Origin: Marisediminicola sp040546025
GTDB lineage: Bacteria; Actinomycetota; Actinomycetes; Actinomycetales; Microbacteriaceae
Direction: 5' to 3'
Length of the DNA stretch: 64,000 nt
NCBI RefSeq assembly: GCF_040546025.1
Contig: NZ_JBEPNA010000007.1
Coordinates: 60,269 to 124,268, forward strand
Shown: one piece after another, positions 27,525 to 35,612 of the stretch
Layout of the letters: each line of letters opens with the position of its first letter
How positions within the stretch are numbered: the stretch's first letter is position 1
Program-made: the position numbers and the translations under genes
The notes under the pieces: generated by a model
The model's database searches: none
What the model was told of the DNA's origin: nothing
What the model saw: only the letters and a program-made list of their open reading frames with translations

Positions 27525-28402
27525 CTGGCAACCCTTTCAATTCGTGGCACTCGGCCCGATGCGGCGACGGCCGCGATCCTCAGTTTCACCGGGTTCGGCA
27601 CGCGCACCCGGGTTCGCACGAGCCGGTCGGCCGGTGTCGCTCGCAGTCTGGCAGACAGTTCCGCGAAAAGGCCCTGAGCCAGCGCCACCGCGCGCCGGGA
27701 CGATCTCGGCAGCATCGGGATAACGCTCGCGGAGACGGCCAAGTCGTCGTCGATGTCGTCGAGCAGGCGCACCTTGTCGGCCTCGGTGAACGAGGCGACG
27801 TCGACGCCCGGGAAGTAGCTGCGGCCGAGTTGCTCGAAGTCCGCGGCGAGGTCGCGCAGAAAGTTGACCTTCTGGAAGGCGGCACCGAGCCTGCGCGCGC
27901 CGGTGACCATGGTTGCCTCGTCCTCGGCGGTCACGTTCACGCCGTCGAGGAAGGCTTTGAGGCACATGAGCCCGACGACCTCGGCCGATCCGTAGACGTA
28001 GGTCTCGAAGCTCGCCTGGTCGTGCTCGGTCGCGCTGAGGTCGGCGCGCATCGACGCGAAGAACGGCGCGGTCAGCTCGGTGCCGAACCCGGTGTCCCGC
28101 GCGGTGAGGGCGAAGGCGTGCACGACGAGGTTGGCGCTGTAGCCGGTGAGCATGGCCTCGTCGGTGTCGCGCTCGAGCTCGTCGAGGATGCGCGCGACGG
28201 TGCCGCGGTCGGCACCCGCCGCATCCGCCGCCCCATCGACGATCTCGTCGGCAATCCGCACGAGGGCGTAGATGTTCTCGACGTGCTGGCGCACGGCCGG
28301 GCCGAGCAGCCGCGATGCGAGGCCGAACGAGGTGGAGTAGCGGCGGATGACGATGCCGGCGGTCTCCTCGGCGACGCGGTCGTAGAGCGAGTCGCGCGTC
28401 AC
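27521..28402 (-). CDS. crtB: Phytoene synthase CrtB
   Basis: A 293-residue enzyme starting at GTG 28400-28402, which overlaps the crtE stop (GTGA). The two Asp-rich substrate-binding motifs are ALVRIADEIVD and NFLRDLAADFEQLGR; YSTSFGLASRLL is the usual N-terminal block. It condenses two geranylgeranyl diphosphates to phytoene, the first committed carotenoid step. The frame is open upstream through crtE, but that part is antisense-free shadow, not an extension. Confidence 0.94.
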   Translation of the reverse strand: MTRDSLYDRVAEETAGIVIRRYSTSFGLASRLLGPAVRQHVENIYALVRIADEIVDGAADAAGADRGTVARILDELERDTDEAMLTGYSANLVVHAFALTARDTGFGTELTAPFFASMRADLSATEHDQASFETYVYGSAEVVGLMCLKAFLDGVNVTAEDEATMVTGARRLGAAFQKVNFLRDLAADFEQLGRSYFPGVDVASFTEADKVRLLDDIDDDLAVSASVIPMLPRSSRRAVALAQGLFAELSARLRATPADRLVRTRVRVPNPVKLRIAAVAASGRVPRIERVAR

Positions 28403-29469
28403 TTGACCCTGCGCAGCACGTCGCCGGCGACGGACTCGAGCTCGGCCCGCAGCGGCGCGGGGATCTCCGGGTCGTTGATCGTGATCAGCGCCCGCGCCAC
28501 GTATTCGCGGGCGAGGCTCTCGGTGAACTCCCGGCTGCCGGACACCTCGAGGGCGGAGCGGATGCGGGTGGCCTCGGCGATGCTCAGGTCGGCCTTGCCG
28601 ACGAGCGGGCGAATCTCGGCCCACTGCGGCGTGCTCGTGGCGTGGGCGATCAGCACGGTGCGCTTGCCCTCGCGAAGATCGCCGATCGTGGACTTGCCGG
28701 TCTGCTCCTCGAGGCCGAACACCCCAAGCAGGTCGTCGACGATCTGGTAGGCGATGCCGATCTCGCAGCCGTACCGGCCCAGCCGGTCGACGACGCTCTG
28801 GGGCGCCCCGGCGAGCACCGCACCGGCCTGCAGCGGCGCCTCGAACGAGTACACCGCCGTCTTGAGCCGCTCCATGTTGAGCACCTCGTCGGCCGTGGGC
28901 ATCGTCGCCGCGATGGAGAAGTCCACGTCGATGAGCTCGCCGGCGGCCGAGGCGAACAGCGCGTCGTCGAGGATCTCGAGCAACCTGCCCCGGATGCCCT
29001 CGTCGACGCCGCTCAGGTCGATCAGCCGGTAGGAATTGAACAGGGCCAGATCCCCCGCGATGACCGCCGCGGACATGCCACGGTGCTCGGCGGTTGGGAT
29101 CGGGATGCCGGCGGTTGTCGCGATGTCGCGATAGCTGCCTGAGACGTTGGGGATTCCGCGGCGGCTGAAGTCGCGGTCGATGACGTCGTCGTGCACGATG
29201 AGGGCGGTGTGCAGCAGTTCGAAGGCGGCGCCGACGTAGGCGGCGGCGTCGGCATCCAGCCCGCCGAGGCCCTCGTAGGCGGCCATGACCATGCGGGGCC
29301 GGAACCGCTTTCCGCCGGATGCGCTCAACTCGAGCTTCTTCCAGAGCCCGGCGTACTCGGCTCCGAATTTCGCGGCGCGGTTCTTGGATAGGCTGAAGAA
29401 CCGATCGAGCACGGCGTCGACCTGAGCCTGCCTCTCCATCGAGAGGTCGTGCAGCCGCTGTGCGTTCAC
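28399..29469 (-). CDS. crtE: Geranylgeranyl diphosphate synthase CrtE/IdsA
   Basis: A 356-residue polyprenyl synthase beginning at GTG 29467-29469. First Asp-rich motif VHDDVIDRDFSRRG and second DDLLGVFG bind magnesium and the allylic diphosphate; FELLHTALI precedes the first. It supplies C20 diphosphate to CrtB. It is the first gene of the crt operon and is separated from the divergent idi gene by only 22 bp. Confidence 0.94.
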   Translation of the reverse strand: MNAQRLHDLSMERQAQVDAVLDRFFSLSKNRAAKFGAEYAGLWKKLELSASGGKRFRPRMVMAAYEGLGGLDADAAAYVGAAFELLHTALIVHDDVIDRDFSRRGIPNVSGSYRDIATTAGIPIPTAEHRGMSAAVIAGDLALFNSYRLIDLSGVDEGIRGRLLEILDDALFASAAGELIDVDFSIAATMPTADEVLNMERLKTAVYSFEAPLQAGAVLAGAPQSVVDRLGRYGCEIGIAYQIVDDLLGVFGLEEQTGKSTIGDLREGKRTVLIAHATSTPQWAEIRPLVGKADLSIAEATRIRSALEVSGSREFTESLAREYVARALITINDPEIPAPLRAELESVAGDVLRRVK

Positions 29470-29491
29470 TCAATTAGGGTATCTGACCAGC
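29470..29491. promoter_or_regulatory. 22-bp divergent crtE/idi intergenic segment
   Basis: Only 22 bp separate the start codons of crtE (-) and idi (+). There is no room for two classical promoters and leaders, so promoter elements must reach into the opposite coding regions, or the mRNAs are leaderless or nearly so. The segment contains TTAGGGT, a -10-like sequence for idi. Confidence 0.5.
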
Positions 29492-30037
29492 ATGACCGCA
29501 ACGACAGAGTACGTAGTGCTGCTAGGCGACGACGGAACCCCGCTCGGAACCGCCGACAAGGCGACCGTGCACACGACCGACACTCCCCTGCACCTCGCCT
29601 TCTCCTGCCACGTCTTCGACGCCGACGGACGGGTGCTCCTCACCCGTCGCGCGCTGTCGAAGCGCACGTGGCCCGGCGTCTGGACGAACTCGTTCTGCGG
29701 GCATCCGGCCCCCGGCGAGGCTCAGGAGGAGGCCGTCGCCCGTCGCGCCCAGCGCGAACTCGGCATCACGATCTCGGCCGTGAGCCCCATGCTGCCCGAT
29801 TTCCGGTACCGCGCGGTGGACGCGTCCGGCATCGTCGAGAACGAGATCTGCCCGGTGTTCTCGGCCGTGACGACGGATGCCGTGGACCCCAGCCCCGACG
29901 AGGTCGCCGAGTGGGCGTGGCTGCGTCCCGACGAGCTGCGCGCTGCTGTCGAGGCCGCGCCGTTCGCCTTCAGCCCGTGGCTCGTGCTGCAGCTGCAGCA
30001 GTGGCCGAAGCCGGAGGCGGCGCGCGACCTGCCCTAG
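29492..30037 (+). CDS. idi: Isopentenyl-diphosphate delta-isomerase, type I
   Basis: A 181-residue Nudix-fold enzyme. The catalytic cysteine is in NSFCGHPAPGE and the glutamate-bearing part follows in NEICPVFSA; HLAFSCHVFDADGRVLLTRR is the Nudix-like start. It interconverts IPP and DMAPP and so provides the starter for CrtE and the DMAPP used by CrtEb. Divergent to the crt operon. Confidence 0.95.
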   Translation: MTATTEYVVLLGDDGTPLGTADKATVHTTDTPLHLAFSCHVFDADGRVLLTRRALSKRTWPGVWTNSFCGHPAPGEAQEEAVARRAQRELGITISAVSPMLPDFRYRAVDASGIVENEICPVFSAVTTDAVDPSPDEVAEWAWLRPDELRAAVEAAPFAFSPWLVLQLQQWPKPEAARDLP

Positions 30038-30111
30038 CAACGAGCTCCCGCGAGGTTCTCGCGGTCTGTCACGCTCGCGCGGTCGTGGAAGCTCCAGCGG
30101 TCCTTGAGGCT

Positions 30112-30828
30112 CTAGCGGTCCTTGCCGCCGTTGCCGTTCGACTGGGCGGGAAGTTCCTTGGCGGGCTTCTCGGCATCAGGTGCGGACTTCGGCTGGTCGG
30201 GTGCCGCCTCGGTCGGATCCTCGACGGGAGCGTCGCCGGAGCCGTCCGCCGGTTCGTCGGCCGGGCCGTCGGAAGGCTGGTCGGCGCTCTCGTCCTCGCC
30301 GCTCTCGTCCTCGGCGCTCTCGGGGTCCTTGGCTTTCTCGGGCTTGTCCGCTTTCTCTGGCTTGTCGGCCTTCTCGGACTTCTCCGCCTTGCCTGGCTTC
30401 TCCGCCTTGCCGGCGATCACGGTGTCGCAGTACGCGTCGATGCCGCCTTCCACGTCGTCGAAGGCCTTGTATGCGGTGGAGTTCTCGGAGAGTCCACCCT
30501 TCGTGTACGCGGTGCAGAGACCGAAGGCGGCCGAGCCGGTGACATCAGGGCCCGTGGCCTCGTCGTCGATGGCGCCGTCGTCGTCGATCGCGTCGTCGTC
30601 CGTGGCCTCGCCGTCGGCATCCGTCTCGTCGTCGAGATCGTCGAGATCATCGTCGACGGGCGCGTCCCCGGGCTCAGGCGCACCCAACACCACATGCGCG
30701 CTCTGCTGCAACGGGTCTGGCAGGACTCCGGCGAAGGCGGCCATCGCCGTGCCGCCCGTTGCGACCAGCGAGCCGATGAGCACGCCGAACGCGAGTTTGC
30801 TGGTGACGAGCGAGTTGAGATCGCGCAT
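30112..30828 (-). CDS. Secreted acidic/lysine-rich protein of unknown function
   Basis: A 238-residue protein with a signal-like N terminus (hydrophobic residues 11-31, ending GGTAMAAFA) and a good ribosome-binding site (GGAGGGGCT). Residues 50-90 are extremely Asp-rich; residues 98-137 hold a two-cysteine block (FGLCTAYTKGG ... IDAYCDTV) that recurs in actinobacterial exported or anti-sigma-like proteins; the rest is a KAEK/KPEK repeat followed by Pro/Glu/Asp. Most of the chain is probably disordered. Function unknown. Confidence 0.75.
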   Translation of the reverse strand: MRDLNSLVTSKLAFGVLIGSLVATGGTAMAAFAGVLPDPLQQSAHVVLGAPEPGDAPVDDDLDDLDDETDADGEATDDDAIDDDGAIDDEATGPDVTGSAAFGLCTAYTKGGLSENSTAYKAFDDVEGGIDAYCDTVIAGKAEKPGKAEKSEKADKPEKADKPEKAKDPESAEDESGEDESADQPSDGPADEPADGSGDAPVEDPTEAAPDQPKSAPDAEKPAKELPAQSNGNGGKDR

Positions 30829-30980
30829 AGCCCCTCCGATGCTTGTCTGAGCAGGTGAGATTCGGGGATCTGGCCGCTGACCTTAGATGTTGTCCGAGAG
30901 TAGCCAACTTCGCGGCGCGCCGGAATGGCCCAGCCGAGGTTGGCGGCGTGCGGGCTACCCCCAGTGCGGGGGCGCACAGA

Positions 30981-31583
30981 TCAGTCGAGCTGGCTCTCGT
31001 CCTGGTCGAAGGTGTTGCTGCGGTGGAAGTTCTGGAACGACCTGGATGCCGTCGGGCCGCGCTGTCCCTGGTACCTGGAGCTGTACGCGGCGGAGCCGTA
31101 GGGGTGCTCGGCGGGCGAGCTCAGGCGGATGAAGCACAGCTGCCCGATCTTCATCCCGGGCCACAGCTTGATCGGCAGGGTCGCGACGTTGCTCAGCTCG
31201 AGCGTCACGTGCCCGCTGAAGCCAGGGTCGACGAAGCCCGCCGTCGAGTGGGTCAGCAGGCCGAGCCGACCGAGCGAGCTCTTGCCCTCGAGGCGCGCGG
31301 CGAGGTCGTCGGGCAGTGTGACCTGCTCGAAGGTCGAGCCGAGCACGAATTCGCCCGGATGCAGGATGAACGGCTCATCCGGCTTCGCCTCAACGAGCCG
31401 GGTGAGGTCGGGCTGGTCCTCCGCAGGGTCGATGAAGGGGTACTTGTGGTTGTCGAACAGCCGGAAGTAGCGGTCGAGGCGCACGTCGATGCTCGACGGC
31501 TGGATCATCTCGGGGGCGTAGGGCTCGAGCGAGACCCGTCCCGCATCGAGTTCGGCCTTGATATCCCGGTCTGAGAGGAGCAT
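30981..31583 (-). CDS. dcd: dCTP deaminase (possibly dUMP-forming)
   Basis: A 200-residue enzyme with the family blocks MLLSDRDIKAEL, IQPSSIDVRLD, EGKSSLGRLGLLTHSTAGFVDPGFSGH and WPGMKIGQLCFI. The glutamate near the end of SSPAEHPYGS and the SSLGR segment form the active site. It deaminates dCTP to dUTP; actinobacterial members (as in Mycobacterium) often also hydrolyse the product to dUMP. Stands alone. Confidence 0.95.
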   Translation of the reverse strand: MLLSDRDIKAELDAGRVSLEPYAPEMIQPSSIDVRLDRYFRLFDNHKYPFIDPAEDQPDLTRLVEAKPDEPFILHPGEFVLGSTFEQVTLPDDLAARLEGKSSLGRLGLLTHSTAGFVDPGFSGHVTLELSNVATLPIKLWPGMKIGQLCFIRLSSPAEHPYGSAAYSSRYQGQRGPTASRSFQNFHRSNTFDQDESQLD

Positions 31584-31683
31584 GCGGCAATGGTACCGGG
31601 CTGGGACGGGGTGGACTCGCGGGGGCCGTGCGCACGGTCAGTCGTTGCAAAGCCCGCCGGGTGAGCAGGTCGCGCAGCGACCA

Positions 31684-31693
31684 TGTCGAAACC
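31684..31693. repeat. Dispersed intergenic motif TGTCGAAACC, copy 2
   Basis: Second copy of the motif at 19211. It lies in the 31584-31970 gap, which otherwise holds the palindrome at 31793-31832 and several GTTCACTCGCGCGG-like fragments (for example 31732-31745), but no gene that I can see. Confidence 0.4.
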
Positions 31694-31792
31694 CGCCTGC
31701 GTGGGTTCGCGCGGTCACTCGCGCGGTCCCTGTTCACTCGCGCGGGTGCTGTTCACGACGCGCGGGCCCCGCTGTCCGCTCGCGCTGGTGTT

Positions 31793-31832
31793 GTTCACTC
31801 ATGCGGGTGTAATCGCACCCGCGCGACTGAAC
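31793..31832. repeat. 40-bp palindromic intergenic element, copy 2
   Basis: Arms GTTCACTC and GACTGAAC flank an inner perfect stem GCGGGTG/CACCCGC (31803-31809 and 31816-31822) with loop TAATCG. It has the same length and outer arms as the element at 24213-24252. Diverged fragments of the same arm lie upstream (around 31732 and 31750), suggesting repeated insertion in this gap. Confidence 0.65.
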
Positions 31833-31970
31833 AGCACCCGCATGATCGGCGGCCCGCGCGCCGCATCGCCCCGCAGCATCCGCTCCTCCCCCTCTGCGCT
31901 CGATTCGAGCGGGGGCACAGCTCACCAGGCGACTGCCCGCAGTGGCCCGCTGGCGACCACGCTCCTTCGC

Positions 31971-32879
31971 ATGACCACCCTTCTCGATCCGCTCGTCCTC
32001 GTGCAGCGCGACCGTATCGACCCCCGCAGCCTCGCGAGGGACGTCGACCGCGGCCTGCGCATTCGCGTCAAGCGCGGGGCCTACTACGACGCGCCGGAGT
32101 GGCAGGCGCTGACCGACCGGCAGCGCCACCGCATCCGGATCGAGGCCTTCGCGGCCTCCCATCCCGGTCTGGTGTTCTCGCACTACTCGGCGGCCGTGCT
32201 GCACGGCATCCCGTTCATTGGAGGCGTGCCCGATGTGGTTCACGTGGTCTCCGACCGCGCAAATGGCGGCCGATCCGAGCCCGGCCTCGTGCGGCACGGC
32301 CTCGGCATCACTCCGGCCGAACTCACCGAACTGGGCGTCCTGCGCGCCGAGACCCCCGTGCGAGCGGTCGTCGGCCTCGCGGTGCTGCAGCCATTCCGCC
32401 TCGCGGTTGCACCCGCGGACCACGTGCTCCACACAGCCTCGATCGAGTCGCTCCAAGCCGGCCTCGAGCTTGCCAATCTCGGGCATGGCTTCGCGAAGGC
32501 GCGGCGCGTCATCGAGTTCGCCGACGCTCTCGCCGCCAACCCGGGTGAATCCCTCAGCCGGGCGGTAATCCACGAGCTGGGGTTCCCCGCTCCGATGCTG
32601 CAGGTCGAGCATACGACCGCGCTGGGGCATCGGTACTTCACCGATTTCGAGTGGCCGGGCTGGCGGCTGGCCGGCGAGTTCGACGGCAAGCGCAAGTACC
32701 TCAAACCGGAATATCTGGGACGGATGACACCGGGCGAGGCGGTCGTCAAAGAGAAGCGTCGCGAGGATGAGCTCCGAGCCGGGGGCCTGAACTTCGCCAG
32801 ATGGGACTGGACCGATGCGCTGTCGGGACACTTACTGAGAGACATCCTTCTCATGGCTGGACTCCCCCGGCGCTCGTGA
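31971..32879 (+). CDS. AbiEi/DUF559-like protein (solitary antitoxin-like or nuclease-like)
   Basis: A 302-residue protein starting at ATG 31971. The N-terminal 90 residues (LRIRVKRGAYYDAPEWQAL, FSHYSAAVLHGIPF) match the winged-helix AbiEi-type antitoxin domain common in actinobacteria. The C terminus (YFTDFEWPGWRLAGEFDGKR and later KEKRREDELRAGG) looks like a Vsr/DUF559 PD-(D/E)xK-type fold. No AbiEii toxin gene lies beside it, so it is probably not a working toxin-antitoxin pair here. It is bordered on both sides by copies of the 40-bp palindrome. Confidence 0.75.
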   Translation: MTTLLDPLVLVQRDRIDPRSLARDVDRGLRIRVKRGAYYDAPEWQALTDRQRHRIRIEAFAASHPGLVFSHYSAAVLHGIPFIGGVPDVVHVVSDRANGGRSEPGLVRHGLGITPAELTELGVLRAETPVRAVVGLAVLQPFRLAVAPADHVLHTASIESLQAGLELANLGHGFAKARRVIEFADALAANPGESLSRAVIHELGFPAPMLQVEHTTALGHRYFTDFEWPGWRLAGEFDGKRKYLKPEYLGRMTPGEAVVKEKRREDELRAGGLNFARWDWTDALSGHLLRDILLMAGLPRRS

Positions 32880-32949
32880 GCACTTCGCGTGGATCATTGG
32901 CGCGTTCGCGGCGGTTGCCCTCGGCGACAACGTGTGTCGCGCGGGCATC

Positions 32950-32978
32950 GTTCACTCGCGTGCATGCGGTAACCACCG
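32950..32978. repeat. Half copy of the 40-bp palindromic element
   Basis: GTTCACTCGCGTGCATGCGG continues into TAACCACCGCG, which parallels the left two-thirds of the element at 24213; the right arm GACTGAAC is missing. A truncated third copy, in front of the tRNA-Gly gene. Confidence 0.45.
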
Positions 32979-33064
32979 CGCCAGCGAAGAGCGACCGCAC
33001 CACCGGTTCGCCCGCCCCGGAACCCGCGGGGTACGATGTGACTCGAGCCAGCCCAGCTGGCCGC

Positions 33065-33138
33065 GCGAGTGTAGTTCAGTGGCAGAACTTCAGCTTCCCA
33101 AGCTGATAGCGCGGGTTCGATTCCCGTCACTCGCTCCA
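33065..33138 (+). tRNA. tRNA-Gly (anticodon CCC)
   Basis: Cloverleaf: acceptor GCGAGTG/CACTCGC, D arm GTTC-GAAC, anticodon stem TCAGC/GCTGA around loop TTCCCAA (anticodon CCC, reads GGG), T arm GCGGG-TTCGATT-CCCGT, discriminator T and an encoded CCA at 33136-33138. An accessory-looking operon follows directly, so the gene may mark an integration site. Confidence 0.95.
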
Positions 33139-33149
33139 CTTGTCAGTTC

Positions 33150-33179
33150 TTGATGCAGTAAACTTCGGACGAATCTAGT
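33150..33179 (+). promoter_or_regulatory. Candidate sigma-70 promoter of the FbiC-like operon
   Basis: TTGATG (33150-33155) and TCTAGT (33174-33179) are spaced by 18 bp, upstream of the GTG start at 33228 and of its ribosome-binding site AAAGGAGA. It lies just behind the tRNA, so the operon has its own promoter. Assigned by eye. Confidence 0.45.
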
Positions 33180-33227
33180 AGTGGGCCTGGCTTTGGGCTG
33201 TCGGTGATCGACTTCCAAAGGAGAACT

Positions 33228-35612
33228 GTGTCTGCAACCGCGATTAGCATCTCGGAGCCCACTCGTTCGATCGAGTCTCCTCGGAAAACTGCTGAAATTC
33301 GACAGGCCCTCAGCCGTGCTGAAGCTGGCGGCAGCCTGAGTGCCATCGACGCTGAAACGCTGCTGAACGCTCGAGATGATGAACTGGATCGACTGCTTCA
33401 GGTCGCGAGCAGTATTCGTGATTGCGGCCTTGAATCAGCGGGGCGCCCTGGCGTGATCACATACTCGCGCAAGGTCTTCGTTCCGCTGACCCAGCTGTGC
33501 CAGGACCGCTGCCACTACTGCATCTTCGTCCAGACCCCGGGCCAGCTGGTGAGAGCCGGCAAAGCGCCGTATATGTCGCCCGAGGAAATACTCGAAGTGG
33601 TTCGAGCCGGCGCCGCGCTTGGGTGCAAAGAGGTTCTCTTCACCCTGGGAGACCGCCCCGAGAATCGCTGGCCTGCGGCACGCGAATGGCTTGACGACCA
33701 CGGCTATGACTCGACGCTCGATTACATGCGGGACATGGCGATCCTCGTTCTGGAAGAGACAGGTCTGCTGGCTCACCTCAACCCCGGCGTAATGACGTGG
33801 GCTGAGATGCAGCGGCTCAAGCCGGTTGCGCCATCGATGGGGATGATGCTGGAGACCACCGCCACCAGGCTGTGGTCCGAGAAGGGCGGCCCGCACTATG
33901 GGTCTCCCGACAAGGATCCGGCGGTGCGACTGCGCGTTCTTGAAGACGCGGGTCGCTCGAATATCCCCTTCACGACCGGGGTGTTGCTGGGCATCGGGGA
34001 GAACAACTCAGAACGCGTCGATGCCATGTTCGCAATTCGTGACTCGGCAGAACAATACGGCCACGTGCAGGAAGTGATCGTGCAAAATTTTCGCGCGAAG
34101 CCAGCGACGGCAATGATGCGCGCGCGCGACCTCGCAACTCAGGAGTATGTGGCGGCCGTCGCGGTCACCCGGCTCGTGCTGGGTGCCGGATCTCGCATCC
34201 AGGCGCCGCCGAATCTGACCGACGCGAACGAACTCGCGTTGCTGGTTCGCGCCGGCATTGATGATTGGGGCGGGGTCAGTCCACTCACCCCAGATCACGT
34301 CAACCCGGAGCGGCCGTGGCCGCAGATCGACGAGCTCGCACGGCTGACCGCCGAGAGCGGCTTCGAACTGCGCGAGCGTCTCACGACACATCCGCATTAC
34401 ATTCGCGCGGGCGAGCCCTGGATTGACCCACGGATTGCGCCGCATGTGCGCGCGCTAGCCGACCATGACACAGGAATGGCCCGAGAAAATGTGCGGCCGG
34501 CCGGCCGGGCGTGGACGGCGGAGTTGTCCACGCCAGCCAGAGAAATTGCGATCAGGGATTCGATCTCAAAAAATCCGGAGATCGCTCATATCCTGCGCGC
34601 GGCCGAAAATGCTCCGGCAGGCTTGGTCGACCACGACTATGTCACCCTGTTGGGCGCCAGTGGAACAGACCTGGACGCACTTACCGCCGTCGCGGACGCA
34701 CTGCGCAGGGAGACGGTGGGCGACACGGTTACGTACGTCGTCAATCGAAATCTCGACTCGTCACTGTTCCCGGCGCGACTCTCTTCTGGGATGATCGACG
34801 ATCTCGTCGATGAGGCAACACAGCTGGGTGCCACCGAGATCTGCATTCAGGGTGCGATCGATCCGGCGCTCCCGGGAGCGACTTATCTCCAACTGATCAG
34901 GAGAATCAAGTCACGGAACCCTGACCTTCATCTGCACGCCTTCCGACCGATCGAGATTCTGGACGGCGCGTCACGTTGTGGCCTCACACCGGGCAAGTTT
35001 CTTGAGTCGCTCCTTGACGCGGGAGTGAGTTCAGTTCCGGGCACCGGCGCACGGATCCTCAACGACGACATTCGTCGAAAGCTCTCGGGTGGGAGCGAGC
35101 TTTCGGTCGCCGCGTGGACGGGCCTGGTCACGGCTGCGCATGGCGCTGGGCTCCGGTCAACCGCGACGATGGTCTACGGGCACATCGAGTCGCCAGCCGA
35201 CCAGGTTGCACATCTTCGAGCACTGATTCGGATCCAGGATGAGACGGGAGGATTCACCGAGTTCATACCCATTCCGTTCGTTCCGTCTGACTCTCCCGCA
35301 ACACTCAGAGCGATCACGCGGCCTGGACCGACGATCGACGAAACGAGAGCGCTGCATGCGGTGGCCCGGCTAATGCTGACCGGAAGGATCGACCACATCC
35401 AGGCCGCCTGGACGAAGCTCGGTATTCTTGGTAGCCAGCAGGTATTGCAGGGTGGGGCGGATGATCTCGGCGGCGTCCTTCTCGATGGAACTCTTTTCCC
35501 CGACGCCGGTCCGGAAGCCGGTCGGGTGCTCACAGTGCGGGAAATCGCCAGGGCGACATCCGAGATTGGACGTTCGACTCGGCAACGGACGACCACGTAC
35601 GGCACAGCATGA
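33228..35612 (+). CDS. FbiC-like CofG-CofH fusion with a cluster-less CofH half
   Basis: A 794-residue protein from GTG 33228, set by AAAGGAGA just before it. The N-terminal half is a normal CofG-type radical SAM domain: CQDRCHYC (Cys91, 95, 98), then VQTPGQL, FTLGDRPE, HLNPGVMTWAEMQRLKPV, QAPPNLTDANEL and GIDDWGGVSPLTPDHVNPE. The C-terminal half is clearly CofH-like (VVNRN at 504-508, GATEICIQGAIDP, HLHAFRPIEIL, MVYGHIESP, GGFTEFIPIPFVP, RQRTTTYG). But the segment after NRN that should carry CxxxCxxC is about 18 residues shorter than in canonical FbiC and holds no cysteine. Canonical FbiC makes FO, the F420 chromophore, using both clusters. This one probably cannot do so alone. It overlaps the monooxygenase gene by 4 bp. 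Codons end in A/T more often than in neighbouring genes. Confidence 0.85.
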   Translation: MSATAISISEPTRSIESPRKTAEIRQALSRAEAGGSLSAIDAETLLNARDDELDRLLQVASSIRDCGLESAGRPGVITYSRKVFVPLTQLCQDRCHYCIFVQTPGQLVRAGKAPYMSPEEILEVVRAGAALGCKEVLFTLGDRPENRWPAAREWLDDHGYDSTLDYMRDMAILVLEETGLLAHLNPGVMTWAEMQRLKPVAPSMGMMLETTATRLWSEKGGPHYGSPDKDPAVRLRVLEDAGRSNIPFTTGVLLGIGENNSERVDAMFAIRDSAEQYGHVQEVIVQNFRAKPATAMMRARDLATQEYVAAVAVTRLVLGAGSRIQAPPNLTDANELALLVRAGIDDWGGVSPLTPDHVNPERPWPQIDELARLTAESGFELRERLTTHPHYIRAGEPWIDPRIAPHVRALADHDTGMARENVRPAGRAWTAELSTPAREIAIRDSISKNPEIAHILRAAENAPAGLVDHDYVTLLGASGTDLDALTAVADALRRETVGDTVTYVVNRNLDSSLFPARLSSGMIDDLVDEATQLGATEICIQGAIDPALPGATYLQLIRRIKSRNPDLHLHAFRPIEILDGASRCGLTPGKFLESLLDAGVSSVPGTGARILNDDIRRKLSGGSELSVAAWTGLVTAAHGAGLRSTATMVYGHIESPADQVAHLRALIRIQDETGGFTEFIPIPFVPSDSPATLRAITRPGPTIDETRALHAVARLMLTGRIDHIQAAWTKLGILGSQQVLQGGADDLGGVLLDGTLFPDAGPEAGRVLTVREIARATSEIGRSTRQRTTTYGTA

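Noticed and set aside
31971..32879. Complete AbiE toxin-antitoxin system
   Set aside because: Only the AbiEi-like gene is present; the next feature is a tRNA and no nucleotidyltransferase toxin gene adjoins it.
34740..34800. Frameshift as cause of the missing CofH cysteines
   Set aside because: I translated all three forward frames; none encodes CxxxCxxC, and the frame stays intact and conserved on both sides.
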